Notes under the pieces: generated by a model
What the model was told of the DNA's origin: nothing
Seen by the model: the letters and a program-made list of their open reading frames with translations, nothing else
Database searches by the model: none
Translations under genes and position numbers: made by a program
DNA from: Aquamicrobium sp. LC103
GTDB taxonomy: Bacteria > Pseudomonadota > Alphaproteobacteria > Rhizobiales > Rhizobiaceae
Length of the DNA: 64,000 nt
Direction of reading: 5' to 3'
Assembly: GCF_001014615.2 (NCBI RefSeq)
Contig: NZ_LBCQ02000017.1
Location: 62,001 to 126,000, forward strand
Shown: positions 1-7,553 of the stretch, one piece after another
How positions within the stretch are numbered: the first letter of the stretch is position 1
Layout: each line of letters begins with the position of its first letter

Positions 1-523
1 CGTCGACGCTACCTCCCGAACGCTCAAGATGCAGAGCGTCGATCAGAAGACGCGATACGCTTGCGCCGCTGTCCTTGATGAAGGCCCTCGCCTCGGCGAG
101 ATCACGTACGGTGCTGTAAGGCAGAAACTCCAGCGCGATCCGCATGCCCGCCTCCCGCGCCATCTCGTCATAGGCGGCGAATAGCGAAAGCGCCTCGTCG
201 CGGCCCTTCATGAAGCAGTTCACGACAAGCGTATCAGCGCCGAGTCCTGCCGCTGTCTCGACAACGCCCTTGAGATGGTCCCGCGTCAGCCCCGGATAAA
301 ACTGGAAGGCCGAAATGTTGGAGATGACGACGCCCAGATCGCGCGTCAGTGCGTGCAGGCGTGTTATTTCGGTGCGGTCGCCAATGATGTCCTGGAAAGA
401 ATCGTCGCCGACAAAACGGCCGCAAATGCGGATACCGGCACCGTCGAACCCGGCCTTCGCGGCGGCCGCGATGGTCTTGCCGGGTGTCGTGCTGAGAGTG
501 AGGTGGGCGATCGACTTGCGCAT
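1..523 (-). CDS. Sugar phosphate isomerase/epimerase family protein (TIM barrel), 3' end outside the window
   Basis: Only the first 174 codons are visible; the gene runs off the left edge. The start ATG is the complement of 521-523. The product looks like a xylose-isomerase-like TIM-barrel protein (AP-endonuclease 2 family). Such proteins isomerise or epimerise sugars and hydroxy-acids, or dehydrate keto-acids, at a divalent metal held by Glu, Asp and His. The LEFLPY stretch and the following LLIDALHLERSG stretch match the usual Glu and Asp/His metal-ligand strands. It follows an Ldh-family dehydrogenase after 22 bp and a Bug-type binding protein before that, so it is probably the third gene of a small carboxylate or sugar-acid operon on the minus strand. 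The exact substrate cannot be told. Confidence 0.75.
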   Translation of the reverse strand, partial: MRKSIAHLTLSTTPGKTIAAAAKAGFDGAGIRICGRFVGDDSFQDIIGDRTEITRLHALTRDLGVVISNISAFQFYPGLTRDHLKGVVETAAGLGADTLVVNCFMKGRDEALSLFAAYDEMAREAGMRIALEFLPYSTVRDLAEARAFIKDSGASVSRLLIDALHLERSGGSVD

Positions 524-545
524 CGTTCGTGCCTTTCGGGCATTG

Positions 546-1613
546 TCAGGCGAGGGCTTGAGGCATGATCAGATTGTAGAAGGAAGCGAGCCCGGCGAGA
601 TCGCCAATAACCGCTTCTGGAAGGGCGACGCCGTTCGCCAGCGCTTCTCGTTCGCGTCGCTCCGCGCCTTCTCCGGGAAGCAGGATTTCCTCCACGCCCG
701 GGCGGCGCGCTATGTCACGCATGCTGTTGCGCAATTCGTCCATTCGTTCGGCGAACTGCCCAGGCGCAACGAAGCGCGACAGGTCGAGCGCCATGTGGAA
801 ATGGCCGTTGCCCACGCGTTTGTCGGTGGCTGTGAACCATTGCGGAATCCCGCCGAGGATCGACGCGCCTGCAAGGACGCCTCCCAGTACCTCGCCGACG
901 ACGGCCAGGCCGTAGCCCTTATGGCCGAGCGCTAGAAGTGCCCCTCCTGCCGGAAAGTCTTCCGGCCGCGACGTATCGTTGCCTTGCGCATCGACTACCC
1001 AGCCATGGGGTATTTGCTCTCCGGTCTTTGCGGCATGACGAACTTTACCGCCGGCGACGACGCTCATGGCGATGTCGAGAACGACCGGCGCGCCGCGCCC
1101 TCCGGGAATGGCGAAAGCCAGGGGATTGTTGCCGATGCCGTTGGCACGGCCGCCCCAGGGCGCCATGCCTGGATGACCGTTTGTCCACGTCATGCCGATC
1201 ATGCCCGCATCAAGCGCCAGCATGGCCGAATGGGCGCATGTTCCGATAAAGTCGCTGTTGCGAACCGTCGTTACCCCTACACCCGCTTGGCTCGCCTTTT
1301 CGATGGCCAGCCTCATGCCATGGCTCGCCGCGACGGGGCCGAGCGCACCGTTCGCGTCCAGCACCGCGATGGCTGGTGCGTCCACGACGGTCTGCAGTTG
1401 CGCTTGCGCGTTTGCGCCGCCATCTCGCACCCTTGCAATAAGGAACGGCAGCCGGATCAGGCCGTGCGAGGCCGCGCCGCGACAGTCCGCCTGCACCAGC
1501 GCATCGGCAACTGTCTCGGCGTCGCCGGACCGTAGCCCAGCCGCCTGCAGGGCGCTCGCCGCGAAAGCATGAAGCTCGGCCACGGCGAAACGCTTGGTGG
1601 TATCGGATGTCAT
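546..1613 (-). CDS. Ldh family (malate/L-lactate dehydrogenase type) NAD(P)H oxidoreductase
   Basis: This 355-residue protein has the full length of the Ldh_2 family, which reduces 2-keto acids or cyclic imino acids (malate, ureidoglycolate, 2,3-diketogulonate, piperideine-2-carboxylate) with NAD(P)H and is unrelated to classical LDH. Visible family marks are CRGAASHG at residues 44-51 with the usual His-50, NNPLAFAIP at 162-170 and GHKGYGLA at 230-237. The normally conserved N-S-N-H-F-G strand reads NSDFIG here, so a His expected near residue 122 is missing; this may mean altered specificity. The gene begins 15 bp after the Bug-type binding protein and is followed by a TIM-barrel isomerase, which suggests uptake of a carboxylate and its two-step conversion. 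No strong ribosome-binding site is visible. Confidence 0.85.
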   Translation of the reverse strand: MTSDTTKRFAVAELHAFAASALQAAGLRSGDAETVADALVQADCRGAASHGLIRLPFLIARVRDGGANAQAQLQTVVDAPAIAVLDANGALGPVAASHGMRLAIEKASQAGVGVTTVRNSDFIGTCAHSAMLALDAGMIGMTWTNGHPGMAPWGGRANGIGNNPLAFAIPGGRGAPVVLDIAMSVVAGGKVRHAAKTGEQIPHGWVVDAQGNDTSRPEDFPAGGALLALGHKGYGLAVVGEVLGGVLAGASILGGIPQWFTATDKRVGNGHFHMALDLSRFVAPGQFAERMDELRNSMRDIARRPGVEEILLPGEGAERREREALANGVALPEAVIGDLAGLASFYNLIMPQALA

Positions 1614-1628
1614 GTCAATATCGATCGG

Positions 1629-2621
1629 TCAGGATGCAGACATTCCGGCAGCCGATGCGATTTCTCCGAACAGTTCGTAATCGGAGTTGATACGTTCGGC
1701 GAATTCTTCGGGCGTGCTGGCGACGTTGCGCAGGCTGCCCTGCTCGATCCGGTCTTTAAGCGCCTGCTCCTGGGAAGCTTCTTTGACTCCTGCTGCAAGT
1801 TCATCCACGATTTCACGCGGGGTTCCCGCAGGCGCGTGAAGGCCGAACCAATCGACGCAGGACGACAATGTGTCGTAGCCGAGATCGGCACCCAACGGAA
1901 CGTCGGGATACGAGGCGTTGCGTTCGCGACCGACTACCAGAAGCGGTTTCAACTGTCCCTCTTCGATATAGGGAGCGGAGATGGGATAGGAGTTCAGCGA
2001 AACCTGGACTTGGTTATTGAGGAGATCCGGCATCAGCGCCGAGCCGCCAGCGTAGTGGATACCGCGCAGGTTGATCCCTGCGGCCTGGAAGGCCGCCTCG
2101 GTGAAGAGGTGCAGGTTGCCGCCGGCACCCGACGTTCCATAGAGCACAGCGCCGGGGTTGTCCGTTGCCGCCGACACGAGATCTTCGAAGCTCTCGAACC
2201 CTGACCCGGCGCTCGCATTGAGCAGGAAATCGCCCTCGGCGAGCAACGAGATGTGTTCGAAAGCCGCGCGAGGATCGATGGTCAGGTTAGTTGAGACGTG
2301 CGGGACGACGGTCAGCTGTCCGACAGCGGAAAACAAAAGCGTGTTACCGTCTGGGGCCGCATTGGCCACAGCCGTCATGCCGATCGCGCCGGCAGCGCCG
2401 GTCCGGTTCTCCACGAGAACTGGCTGGCCGAGCCGTTCGCTCAGGCTGCCGGCCAACAACCGTGCCAGAGCATCGGTCGTGCCGCCGGCCGAGAAGCCGC
2501 AGATGATGGTGATGGGGCGCGAAGGCCAGCTTTGCGCACGCACGATGGCCGGCGCCGCCAGCATGGCTGTAAGCGCTGCGCCACCCGTCAGAACGCCGCG
2601 CCTCGTCGGATGAAAAATCAT
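1629..2621 (-). CDS. Bug/TctC-family tripartite tricarboxylate transporter substrate-binding protein
   Basis: This 330-residue periplasmic binding protein captures a carboxylated solute. The start at 2621 was chosen over an upstream in-frame Met at 2648 because a strong GGGAGGTAA ribosome-binding site lies just before it. It opens with a twin-arginine-like signal (RR at 7-8, hydrophobic stretch 11-26, AQ cleavage region near 30), so Tat export is possible. The family glycine-rich loop FSAGGTTD lies at 43-50. No TctA or TctB membrane subunits are visible, so the protein may serve a transporter encoded elsewhere or act as an orphan sensor, as is common for Bug proteins. It is the first gene of a minus-strand operon with a dehydrogenase and a TIM-barrel isomerase. 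Confidence 0.85.
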   Translation of the reverse strand: MIFHPTRRGVLTGGAALTAMLAAPAIVRAQSWPSRPITIICGFSAGGTTDALARLLAGSLSERLGQPVLVENRTGAAGAIGMTAVANAAPDGNTLLFSAVGQLTVVPHVSTNLTIDPRAAFEHISLLAEGDFLLNASAGSGFESFEDLVSAATDNPGAVLYGTSGAGGNLHLFTEAAFQAAGINLRGIHYAGGSALMPDLLNNQVQVSLNSYPISAPYIEEGQLKPLLVVGRERNASYPDVPLGADLGYDTLSSCVDWFGLHAPAGTPREIVDELAAGVKEASQEQALKDRIEQGSLRNVASTPEEFAERINSDYELFGEIASAAGMSAS

Positions 2622-3005
2622 TGCATTACCTCCCTGTCGAACCGGCACTCAAAAACAGGACCAAGGCTCCTCCCGCCGGATCAACTATGTTGTTAGAGGC
2701 AGGCGGTGCCACACTTCAAAAACAGATTGCTTATGTCTGCCATACCGATTTTGCCTGACAGGCATAAGGCGGCTCTTCCAGCGGGCCTGATCCGGGAAGA
2801 TTCAAAGGCGAGCCGGGGATACAAATCACCTCGCAGGTTCAACGTCAGCAGGTAACGTCACCACCACGGTGTCCGCATCGGTCCCGGGATGGTGTCTGTC
2901 GTGCTGGCACCCTGCCATAGGATATCGCGGCACACCGATCTGGTTGTTATTGGATTATCAGATAGGGAGCTCTGCGCCGGGATAAGCCGGTTAGCAGCTC
3001 TTCTT
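2622..3005. other. Intergenic region upstream of the Bug-type operon, with a candidate operator
   Basis: No gene is supported here. A perfect TGCCTG-A-CAGGCA palindrome lies at 2752-2764, inside a looser CTTATG...CATAAG inverted repeat (2730-2735 and 2763-2768). It is about 130 bp upstream of the binding-protein start and could be the operator of an unlinked regulator. The 3' side is the downstream end of the Rrf2 gene. Confidence 0.35.
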
Positions 3006-3434
3006 TCAATGCCGCGGCGCTAGCTCCGATTGTTCCGGTGAAAGCTGGTCCAGCGTCACCTGCGCGAACCGCTCGATGAATAGGGCCTCCGCCTGCGCCA
3101 TCGTGTCCGATAGGGCAGCGTTCACGCTCTTCTCGATGAGACAATCGGGATGGTCACTGCGATAGCCGATGGCAAACAGAGTGGGCCGGTTGAGAGCCTC
3201 GTAAACGGCCAGCAGGGTGATCTCGCCCAGCGGACGGGCCAATTGCCAGCCACCTCCATGCCCTTTGCCGGATTGCACATAGCCGGCCTCCCGCAAGCCA
3301 GCCATTGTCCTGCGAAACACCGCAGGATTGGTGCCCATGCTTCTGGCAAGAACCTCGGAGGTCAAAGGTTGGTCGACCTGAGCCAGGTGCAAAAGCACGT
3401 GCAGCACGTCCGAAAGCCTGGTGTCCTTATTCAT
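3006..3434 (-). CDS. Rrf2 family transcriptional regulator, single-cysteine type
   Basis: This 142-residue protein is a winged-helix Rrf2 regulator: helix-turn-helix around residues 25-50, then the diagnostic wing GKGHGGGWQLARP at 57-69. Iron-sulfur Rrf2 proteins such as IscR and NsrR carry three clustered cysteines after the wing. Here only one Cys is present in that region (C98, in HPDCLIEKSV), so a 2Fe-2S or 4Fe-4S cluster is unlikely. Single-cysteine relatives can sense electrophiles or thiol stress, which is an inference here. It is divergent from a small ORF, a methyltransferase and a glutathione transferase. Two identical-architecture palindromes across their promoter are its likely targets, so it probably represses that operon and perhaps itself. 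Confidence 0.85.
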   Translation of the reverse strand: MNKDTRLSDVLHVLLHLAQVDQPLTSEVLARSMGTNPAVFRRTMAGLREAGYVQSGKGHGGGWQLARPLGEITLLAVYEALNRPTLFAIGYRSDHPDCLIEKSVNAALSDTMAQAEALFIERFAQVTLDQLSPEQSELAPRH

Positions 3435-3511
3435 TCAAAATCCCGGCGTTGAGGCGATCGGCGTCTGAGAACACGGAATCGCCCGGTTGTATGAGGCAGC
3501 CATAAAATTAC

Positions 3512-3528
3512 GTATCAGTTGTTGATAC
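3512..3528. promoter_or_regulatory. Rrf2 operator 1 (GTATC-N7-GATAC)
   Basis: The sequence GTATCAGTTGTTGATAC is a perfect inverted repeat (GTATCA...TGATAC). The same GTATC-N7-GATAC design recurs 36 bp downstream. It covers the -35 region of the plus-strand promoter, which fits repression by the divergent Rrf2 protein. Confidence 0.65.
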
Positions 3529-3550
3529 ATGAAATACGCCCTGTTATGTA
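3522..3550 (+). promoter_or_regulatory. Sigma-70-like promoter of the small ORF-methyltransferase-GST operon
   Basis: TTGATA (3522-3527) and TATGTA (3545-3550) are spaced by 17 bp and match the consensus hexamers in 5 and 4 of 6 positions. The -35 box lies within operator 1 and the -10 box overlaps operator 2, so a bound repressor would block RNA polymerase. Transcription would start near 3557, about 25 bp before the first ATG. Confidence 0.5.
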
Positions 3551-3566
3551 TCTCCAACTGATACAT
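3546..3566. promoter_or_regulatory. Rrf2 operator 2 (ATGTATC-N7-GATACAT)
   Basis: A perfect 7-bp inverted repeat with a 7-bp centre, sharing the GTATC-N7-GATAC core with operator 1. The two centres are about 36 bp apart. It overlaps the -10 box and the probable transcription start. Confidence 0.65.
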
Positions 3567-3580
3567 GACGTAAGGTTCCT

Positions 3581-3775
3581 ATGTCCAGCTTTGACAACTC
3601 ACTCCTTCCAGAAAATCCCGTCCTCCCTTGCGATGCTCATTTGATCGATACGACGGTTCATGACCCCAGGCGAGGACGCAGCTTTGCCGATCACTCCGCT
3701 GCCTTTTATCTGGTGCGTGCGCGCTCGGTTTGTGTCTTAGAAACGGGCGAGCTTCATTCTGAGACAGCGGTATGA
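3581..3775 (+). CDS. Small protein of unknown function, first gene of the Rrf2-controlled operon
   Basis: A 64-residue ORF that I do not recognise. It starts 15 bp after the second operator, behind a weak AAGG ribosome-binding site, and its TGA stop overlaps the ATG of the methyltransferase (ATGA), a layout typical of translational coupling. The protein is soluble and mixed, with two cysteines (in LPCDAH and SVCVL) and no membrane segment. It could be a genuine small protein, a leader peptide that couples translation to the methyltransferase, or a remnant. The operator and promoter position speak for it being translated; the lack of any recognisable domain speaks against confidence. Confidence 0.4.
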   Translation: MSSFDNSLLPENPVLPCDAHLIDTTVHDPRRGRSFADHSAAFYLVRARSVCVLETGELHSETAV

Positions 3776-4458
3776 ACGACAATCTCACGCCGTTCATGAA
3801 CCCTGCCGCTGTTGCGTCCTATGGCGAGGAAACCCCGAAGAAAGTGCCGGGACTGGCGGATCTTCACCGGATGACGGCACTGCTTCTTGCCGAAAGAGAA
3901 CCGGGCCCCGCCCACATGCTCGTTGTCGGCGCGGGGGGCGGGTTGGAACTGAAGTTCATGGCGCAGGCACGACCGAATTGGCGGTTTACCGGCGTCGATC
4001 CTTCGCCTGCCATGCTGGACCTCGCACGCCAAACGACCTCGCCTTTCGCCGATCGGATCGCACTTTTGGCCGGAACCGTCGACCAGGCACCATCCGGCCC
4101 CTTCAATGGCGCGACATGCCTGCTCACCTTGCATTTCCTCGACAGGAACGAACGGTTGCATACGCTGAAGGAAATCCATCGCCGCCTGAAGCCGGGCAGC
4201 GTCCTCGTGATTGCGCACCACACCTCGCCTAGTGGCGATCCGGAGCGTTGGCTGGCACGCTCGGCCGCCTTCGCCAGTCATTCCGGTACCGATCGGGAAA
4301 CGGCTGAGACCGCCGCGAAGGCGATGGCCGATCGTCTGCCCCTCCTGTCCCCCGCAGCAGAAGAAGAGCTTCTGCGCGAAGCCAATTTCGTGGAGCCGGC
4401 GTTGTTTTACGCCGCCTTTTCGTTTCGAGGCTGGGTGGCGATCGCCGGCCAGTCGTGA
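3772..4458 (+). CDS. Class I SAM-dependent methyltransferase
   Basis: This 228-residue protein has the Rossmann-like methyltransferase fold. The SAM-binding motif I is VVGAGGG at residues 51-57, followed by GVDPSPAML (motif II acidic residue) and a post-motif RLKPGSVLVI strand typical of the family. The acceptor cannot be inferred; small thiols or toxic electrophiles would fit the neighbouring glutathione transferase. It overlaps the preceding small ORF by ATGA and the following GST by GTGA, so the three are one transcription unit. Regulation is probably by the divergent Rrf2 protein through the palindromes at 3512-3566. Confidence 0.85.
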   Translation: MNDNLTPFMNPAAVASYGEETPKKVPGLADLHRMTALLLAEREPGPAHMLVVGAGGGLELKFMAQARPNWRFTGVDPSPAMLDLARQTTSPFADRIALLAGTVDQAPSGPFNGATCLLTLHFLDRNERLHTLKEIHRRLKPGSVLVIAHHTSPSGDPERWLARSAAFASHSGTDRETAETAAKAMADRLPLLSPAAEEELLREANFVEPALFYAAFSFRGWVAIAGQS

Positions 4459-5180
4459 CCGCTTCATCCAAACGAATAAGGATCGAGATATTGCCGATAA
4501 AACTCTACAACTTTGCCTTCGGTCCCTATCCCCAGAGGCTGAATATTTATCTGGCAGAAAAGAACCCGACGAACGTGGAGCGGATCATCTTCGATGAGCC
4601 CAACGAGGGTGCCGATGTACCCCCCGCGTCGGTCAAGGCGCTAACGCCCACCGGCTCGATGCCGATCCTTCAGGACACGGACGGCATGGTGATCGGCCAA
4701 TCTCTGGCAATCCTGGAATATCTGGAAGATAAGGTTTCTGGCCCTGACATGCGCGGGGCCACGCCAGCCGTGCGGGCGCGAACCCGTCAGTTCGTCTATG
4801 TTTTCGATGAAGCGTTGACGTTCTTCGGCCTTTGGGCCCGCCATGGTAGTCAAATCGGCCACGGCGTGGTGCGCACGAGCCGGGAAGTCGCAGAAATATG
4901 CGCCGCCCGGTATTTCGATCATCTACGGCTGCTCGACCGTATTATGGGCGACGATGCCTTTATCGCCGGCGATCAGATCACGATAGCCGATTGCATCGCG
5001 ATGGCGACCTTACAATATGCCGACGACTTCTATGCCGTGCCGATTCCGTCCGAATGCGTCAAACTCAAGAACTGGTTCGATCGCTTCTCTATGCGTCCGA
5101 GCGCCGCACAGCCCAAATACCCGGAGATCAAGCGCGCGCAAGCGATGGGGCTGATGGAGCAGACCAATATAGCCCTGTAG
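4455..5180 (+). CDS. Glutathione S-transferase family protein
   Basis: This 241-residue protein has the GST layout: an N-terminal thioredoxin-like half beginning at KLYNF with the cis-proline segment GSMPIL and the glutathione-contacting GQSLAILEYLE, then an all-helical C-terminal half with FIAGDQITIADCI. Such enzymes conjugate glutathione to electrophiles or reduce them. The start is read as the GTG at 4455, which overlaps the methyltransferase stop (GTGA). An alternative TTG at 4493 would put the start closer to the KLYNF strand. It closes the Rrf2-controlled operon, supporting a role in detoxification or redox stress. It ends convergently toward the betaine-synthesis gene. Confidence 0.85.
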   Translation: MTASSKRIRIEILPIKLYNFAFGPYPQRLNIYLAEKNPTNVERIIFDEPNEGADVPPASVKALTPTGSMPILQDTDGMVIGQSLAILEYLEDKVSGPDMRGATPAVRARTRQFVYVFDEALTFFGLWARHGSQIGHGVVRTSREVAEICAARYFDHLRLLDRIMGDDAFIAGDQITIADCIAMATLQYADDFYAVPIPSECVKLKNWFDRFSMRPSAAQPKYPEIKRAQAMGLMEQTNIAL

Positions 5181-5230
5181 CTTGGAGCGATTGGATTGAT
5201 GGCCGCCAACATACCCTTGCCACCGGTCAT

Positions 5231-5252
5231 GGGCACACCGATCGGTGTGCCC
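5231..5252. terminator. Perfect hairpin between convergent genes
   Basis: GGGCACACC and GGTGTGCCC form a perfect 9-bp stem around a GATC tetraloop, 50 bp after the GST stop. It stands between two convergent operons and works in both directions, but no T-tract follows on either strand, so it is only a probable terminator. Confidence 0.5.
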
Positions 5253-5375
5253 AGGATTGAATATTGCGGTGGTCGGTGCGGTGCTCAGCGGTTGGCAGAT
5301 GGCGGCACGCTCATGAACGAGTGCCATCCGCCCGCTCGCTGGTTGAACGTCGGAGATTGTTCTCGAATAGGCCGA

Positions 5376-7058
5376 TCAACTGGGTTTGCGAAGAAGCTGG
5401 ATACCCCAAGCCAGATAACCATCCTCGGCACCTTTGATCCAATTGGTAAGGCCAATCTTCATCTTGTCGAGATACTCGGTTGAGGCACCGTTTTCGCGCA
5501 ATCTGTCATAGTTGGCGTCCAGTTCCTCACGCACACGCTCGTAATGGATGCGCAAATGCCGAGTCATGTCATCTTGACGCAGCATCTCAAAGCCGAGGGC
5601 TTCTGCCACTTCTCGATAGAAGCGAAACGAGGCGAGGTTGCTCAATTGCAATCGGTCGTAAACCGGTTGCAACACGCCTTCGGGCACATCATCCTTCTGG
5701 CAGGGGTCCGTAAATACGAAGTATCCACCCGGCTTCAGCACACGCCAGACTTCCTCCAAAGCTTTCTCTCGCTGATCGGAATGCAAGAGCGCGTCCTGGC
5801 TCCATACGAGGTCGTATGCCTCGTCGGTTTCGGGGATATCCTCGAAGGCGGCGTGAACGATGTTGATGCTGCTTGCGAGGCCTGCGCGTCGTGTTTTGGC
5901 GCGATTATAATCGTTCTGCATCTCGGAGATATTCAGACATGTGGCCGAACAACCAAAGTTGCGCGCCAGTCGACGCATCGAACCGCCATAGCCGGCGCCA
6001 ATGTCTAGAACGCGTGTCGATTGACCGAGATCCGGGATAAGGGCTGCCATGCGGTCGACGGTCTCATCGCTCGCTATACGAATATCATGTGTGCTGTCGT
6101 AGATGCCGATATGAAGGTCTTCGCCGCCCCAGATAGTGGAGTAGAACGTGTCGGCGTCGTTGCTGTCGTAATAGCTCTCTGCAATATCGCGTACACTCGT
6201 CGAGACCGAGGCGCGCTCGTTTGAGCGGATGAATTGCAGCGTGGTTTTCTCCGCTACATGAATGAAGAAATCGGGATCGTTCTCGGCAAAGGTTTCTTGA
6301 AAATCGCCGTAGGTGCGTACACGCTGAAAACCAGCTTCAGAGAGAAGGCGGCGGACGTAATTCTTGCGGATCGGACAAAGATTCAGAGTGTATTCGGCAC
6401 CGTCGGGGAAAGTGTAGAGCATGCGCACGAGACCCTCATCGACATGAGAAGGTTCAGCGCTGACTTTGTCGCCACAATAGTAATACTTGTGTTTTGAAGA
6501 AAATCCCTCATCGAGCATCGTGTCATAGTTGCGCTGATCAAGGATCAGAATGCCGTCGTGTTTGAGCGCGGCATAGAATTCGGCAAGGGCACGGCGCCGA
6601 TCTTGCTCCTCATGCAGATGGGTGAACGAGTTTCCGAGGCAGATAATCGCGTCATACTTTCCGTGGATATTCTGATTGAGCCAGCGCCAGTCTGCCTGCA
6701 CGGTCTTGAGGATCAGACCGCGCGCCTGGCCGTTTGTAAAAGCCTTGGCAAGCATCGACGCCGAGCCGTCGGCAGAGGTCACGTTGAAGCCGGCTTCCGT
6801 CAGTCGCACGGAATGAAAGCCTGTGCCGGTGGCGACGTCTAGCACCGTCTCTTTGCCTCGCGCCTTCAAAACGTCGATGAAGAACTGGCCCTCGCTTTCC
6901 GCTCGTGCACGCCAATCGATCAGTTCATCCCATTTCTCCACAAAGGTCGTCACGTACTCGTTACGATATTGGTCGGTTTCACGATCTTGAAGTGGGTCGC
7001 CGCTATAGACCTGGTTGGTCAGTGTGAGCTCTGCGTTGGTCGCATTGGTACGGAACAT
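5376..7058 (-). CDS. Bifunctional glycine/sarcosine N-methyltransferase - sarcosine/dimethylglycine N-methyltransferase
   Basis: This 560-residue fusion carries two SAM-methyltransferase domains: the first with DVATGTGFH at 74-82, the second with LDIGAGYGG at 351-359. The first half matches, from memory, glycine-sarcosine methyltransferase of halophiles (EGQFFIDVL, LGNSFTHL, DQRNYD, FSSKHKYYY). The second matches sarcosine-dimethylglycine methyltransferase (WSQDALLHS, VLKPGGYFVFTD). Together they turn glycine into glycine betaine in three SAM-dependent steps, an osmoprotectant route. The start at 7058 is preferred over an upstream Met at 7256 because of an AGAGGAGACAGT ribosome-binding site and because family homology begins there. 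An EctR-like MarR gene lies upstream on the same strand, suggesting osmotic control. Confidence 0.9.
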   Translation of the reverse strand: MFRTNATNAELTLTNQVYSGDPLQDRETDQYRNEYVTTFVEKWDELIDWRARAESEGQFFIDVLKARGKETVLDVATGTGFHSVRLTEAGFNVTSADGSASMLAKAFTNGQARGLILKTVQADWRWLNQNIHGKYDAIICLGNSFTHLHEEQDRRRALAEFYAALKHDGILILDQRNYDTMLDEGFSSKHKYYYCGDKVSAEPSHVDEGLVRMLYTFPDGAEYTLNLCPIRKNYVRRLLSEAGFQRVRTYGDFQETFAENDPDFFIHVAEKTTLQFIRSNERASVSTSVRDIAESYYDSNDADTFYSTIWGGEDLHIGIYDSTHDIRIASDETVDRMAALIPDLGQSTRVLDIGAGYGGSMRRLARNFGCSATCLNISEMQNDYNRAKTRRAGLASSINIVHAAFEDIPETDEAYDLVWSQDALLHSDQREKALEEVWRVLKPGGYFVFTDPCQKDDVPEGVLQPVYDRLQLSNLASFRFYREVAEALGFEMLRQDDMTRHLRIHYERVREELDANYDRLRENGASTEYLDKMKIGLTNWIKGAEDGYLAWGIQLLRKPS

Positions 7059-7553
7059 ACTGTCTCCTCTCGTTCTCCGTGGTCGTAGGGCAAGCCACAG
7101 TGCATCTACCTGGCCTGCGAGAGATGCAGACACGCATGTGCGGCAGCGGCTAAATGGCTGGTGGGGCGGCCGTGCGTTACGGCACGTGTCATCTCCGCCC
7201 GGAAGAAGAATCGCCATATATTTTGATTGACGAAGCACCTGAACGTTTGGCGCCAACCGAAAGCGTTTCTATAGCGCGTCAAGATCCACTGAATCAAGGG
7301 ATCGGTAAAATGAATCCCCGCTTCATTTCCTTTGAAGGGCGAAGCACCTAACATCGAGACGGTTGGGCGACTGTCTCAAAATAGCTACTTTTCGCATCGG
7401 CCGAGCAGCGTATCGGACCTGCGAAAAGACAAATCGTACAGTGTCGAGAAGCGACCAGTTGGACGGAAATACGAGCAGAAGAGCGGGCACGGATCGAACC
7501 GGCATCATACTGGAGCCAGCGAGAACAAATGCGGCATGATTGTAGATTCGAGG
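7059..7553. other. Leader and promoter region of the betaine-synthesis gene
   Basis: No gene is supported in these 495 bp. They hold a clean AAATGAA...TTCATTT palindrome (listed separately). A 9-bp inverted repeat CTTTTCGCA...TGCGAAAAG lies at 7388-7396 and 7420-7428 with a 23-bp loop; it sits downstream of the MarR gene and may be a weak terminator. Confidence 0.4.
7308..7328. promoter_or_regulatory. Candidate MarR operator upstream of the betaine-synthesis gene
   Basis: AAATGAA and TTCATTT are perfect 7-bp arms around a 7-bp centre, 250 bp upstream of the methyltransferase start. The size and symmetry suit a dimeric regulator such as the neighbouring MarR protein. The assignment is by position only. 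Confidence 0.4.

Noticed and set aside
5231-5252. The perfect GGGCACACC/GGTGTGCCC palindrome as a protein-binding operator.
   Set aside because: It lies between convergent genes with no promoter nearby; a terminator hairpin is the simpler reading.
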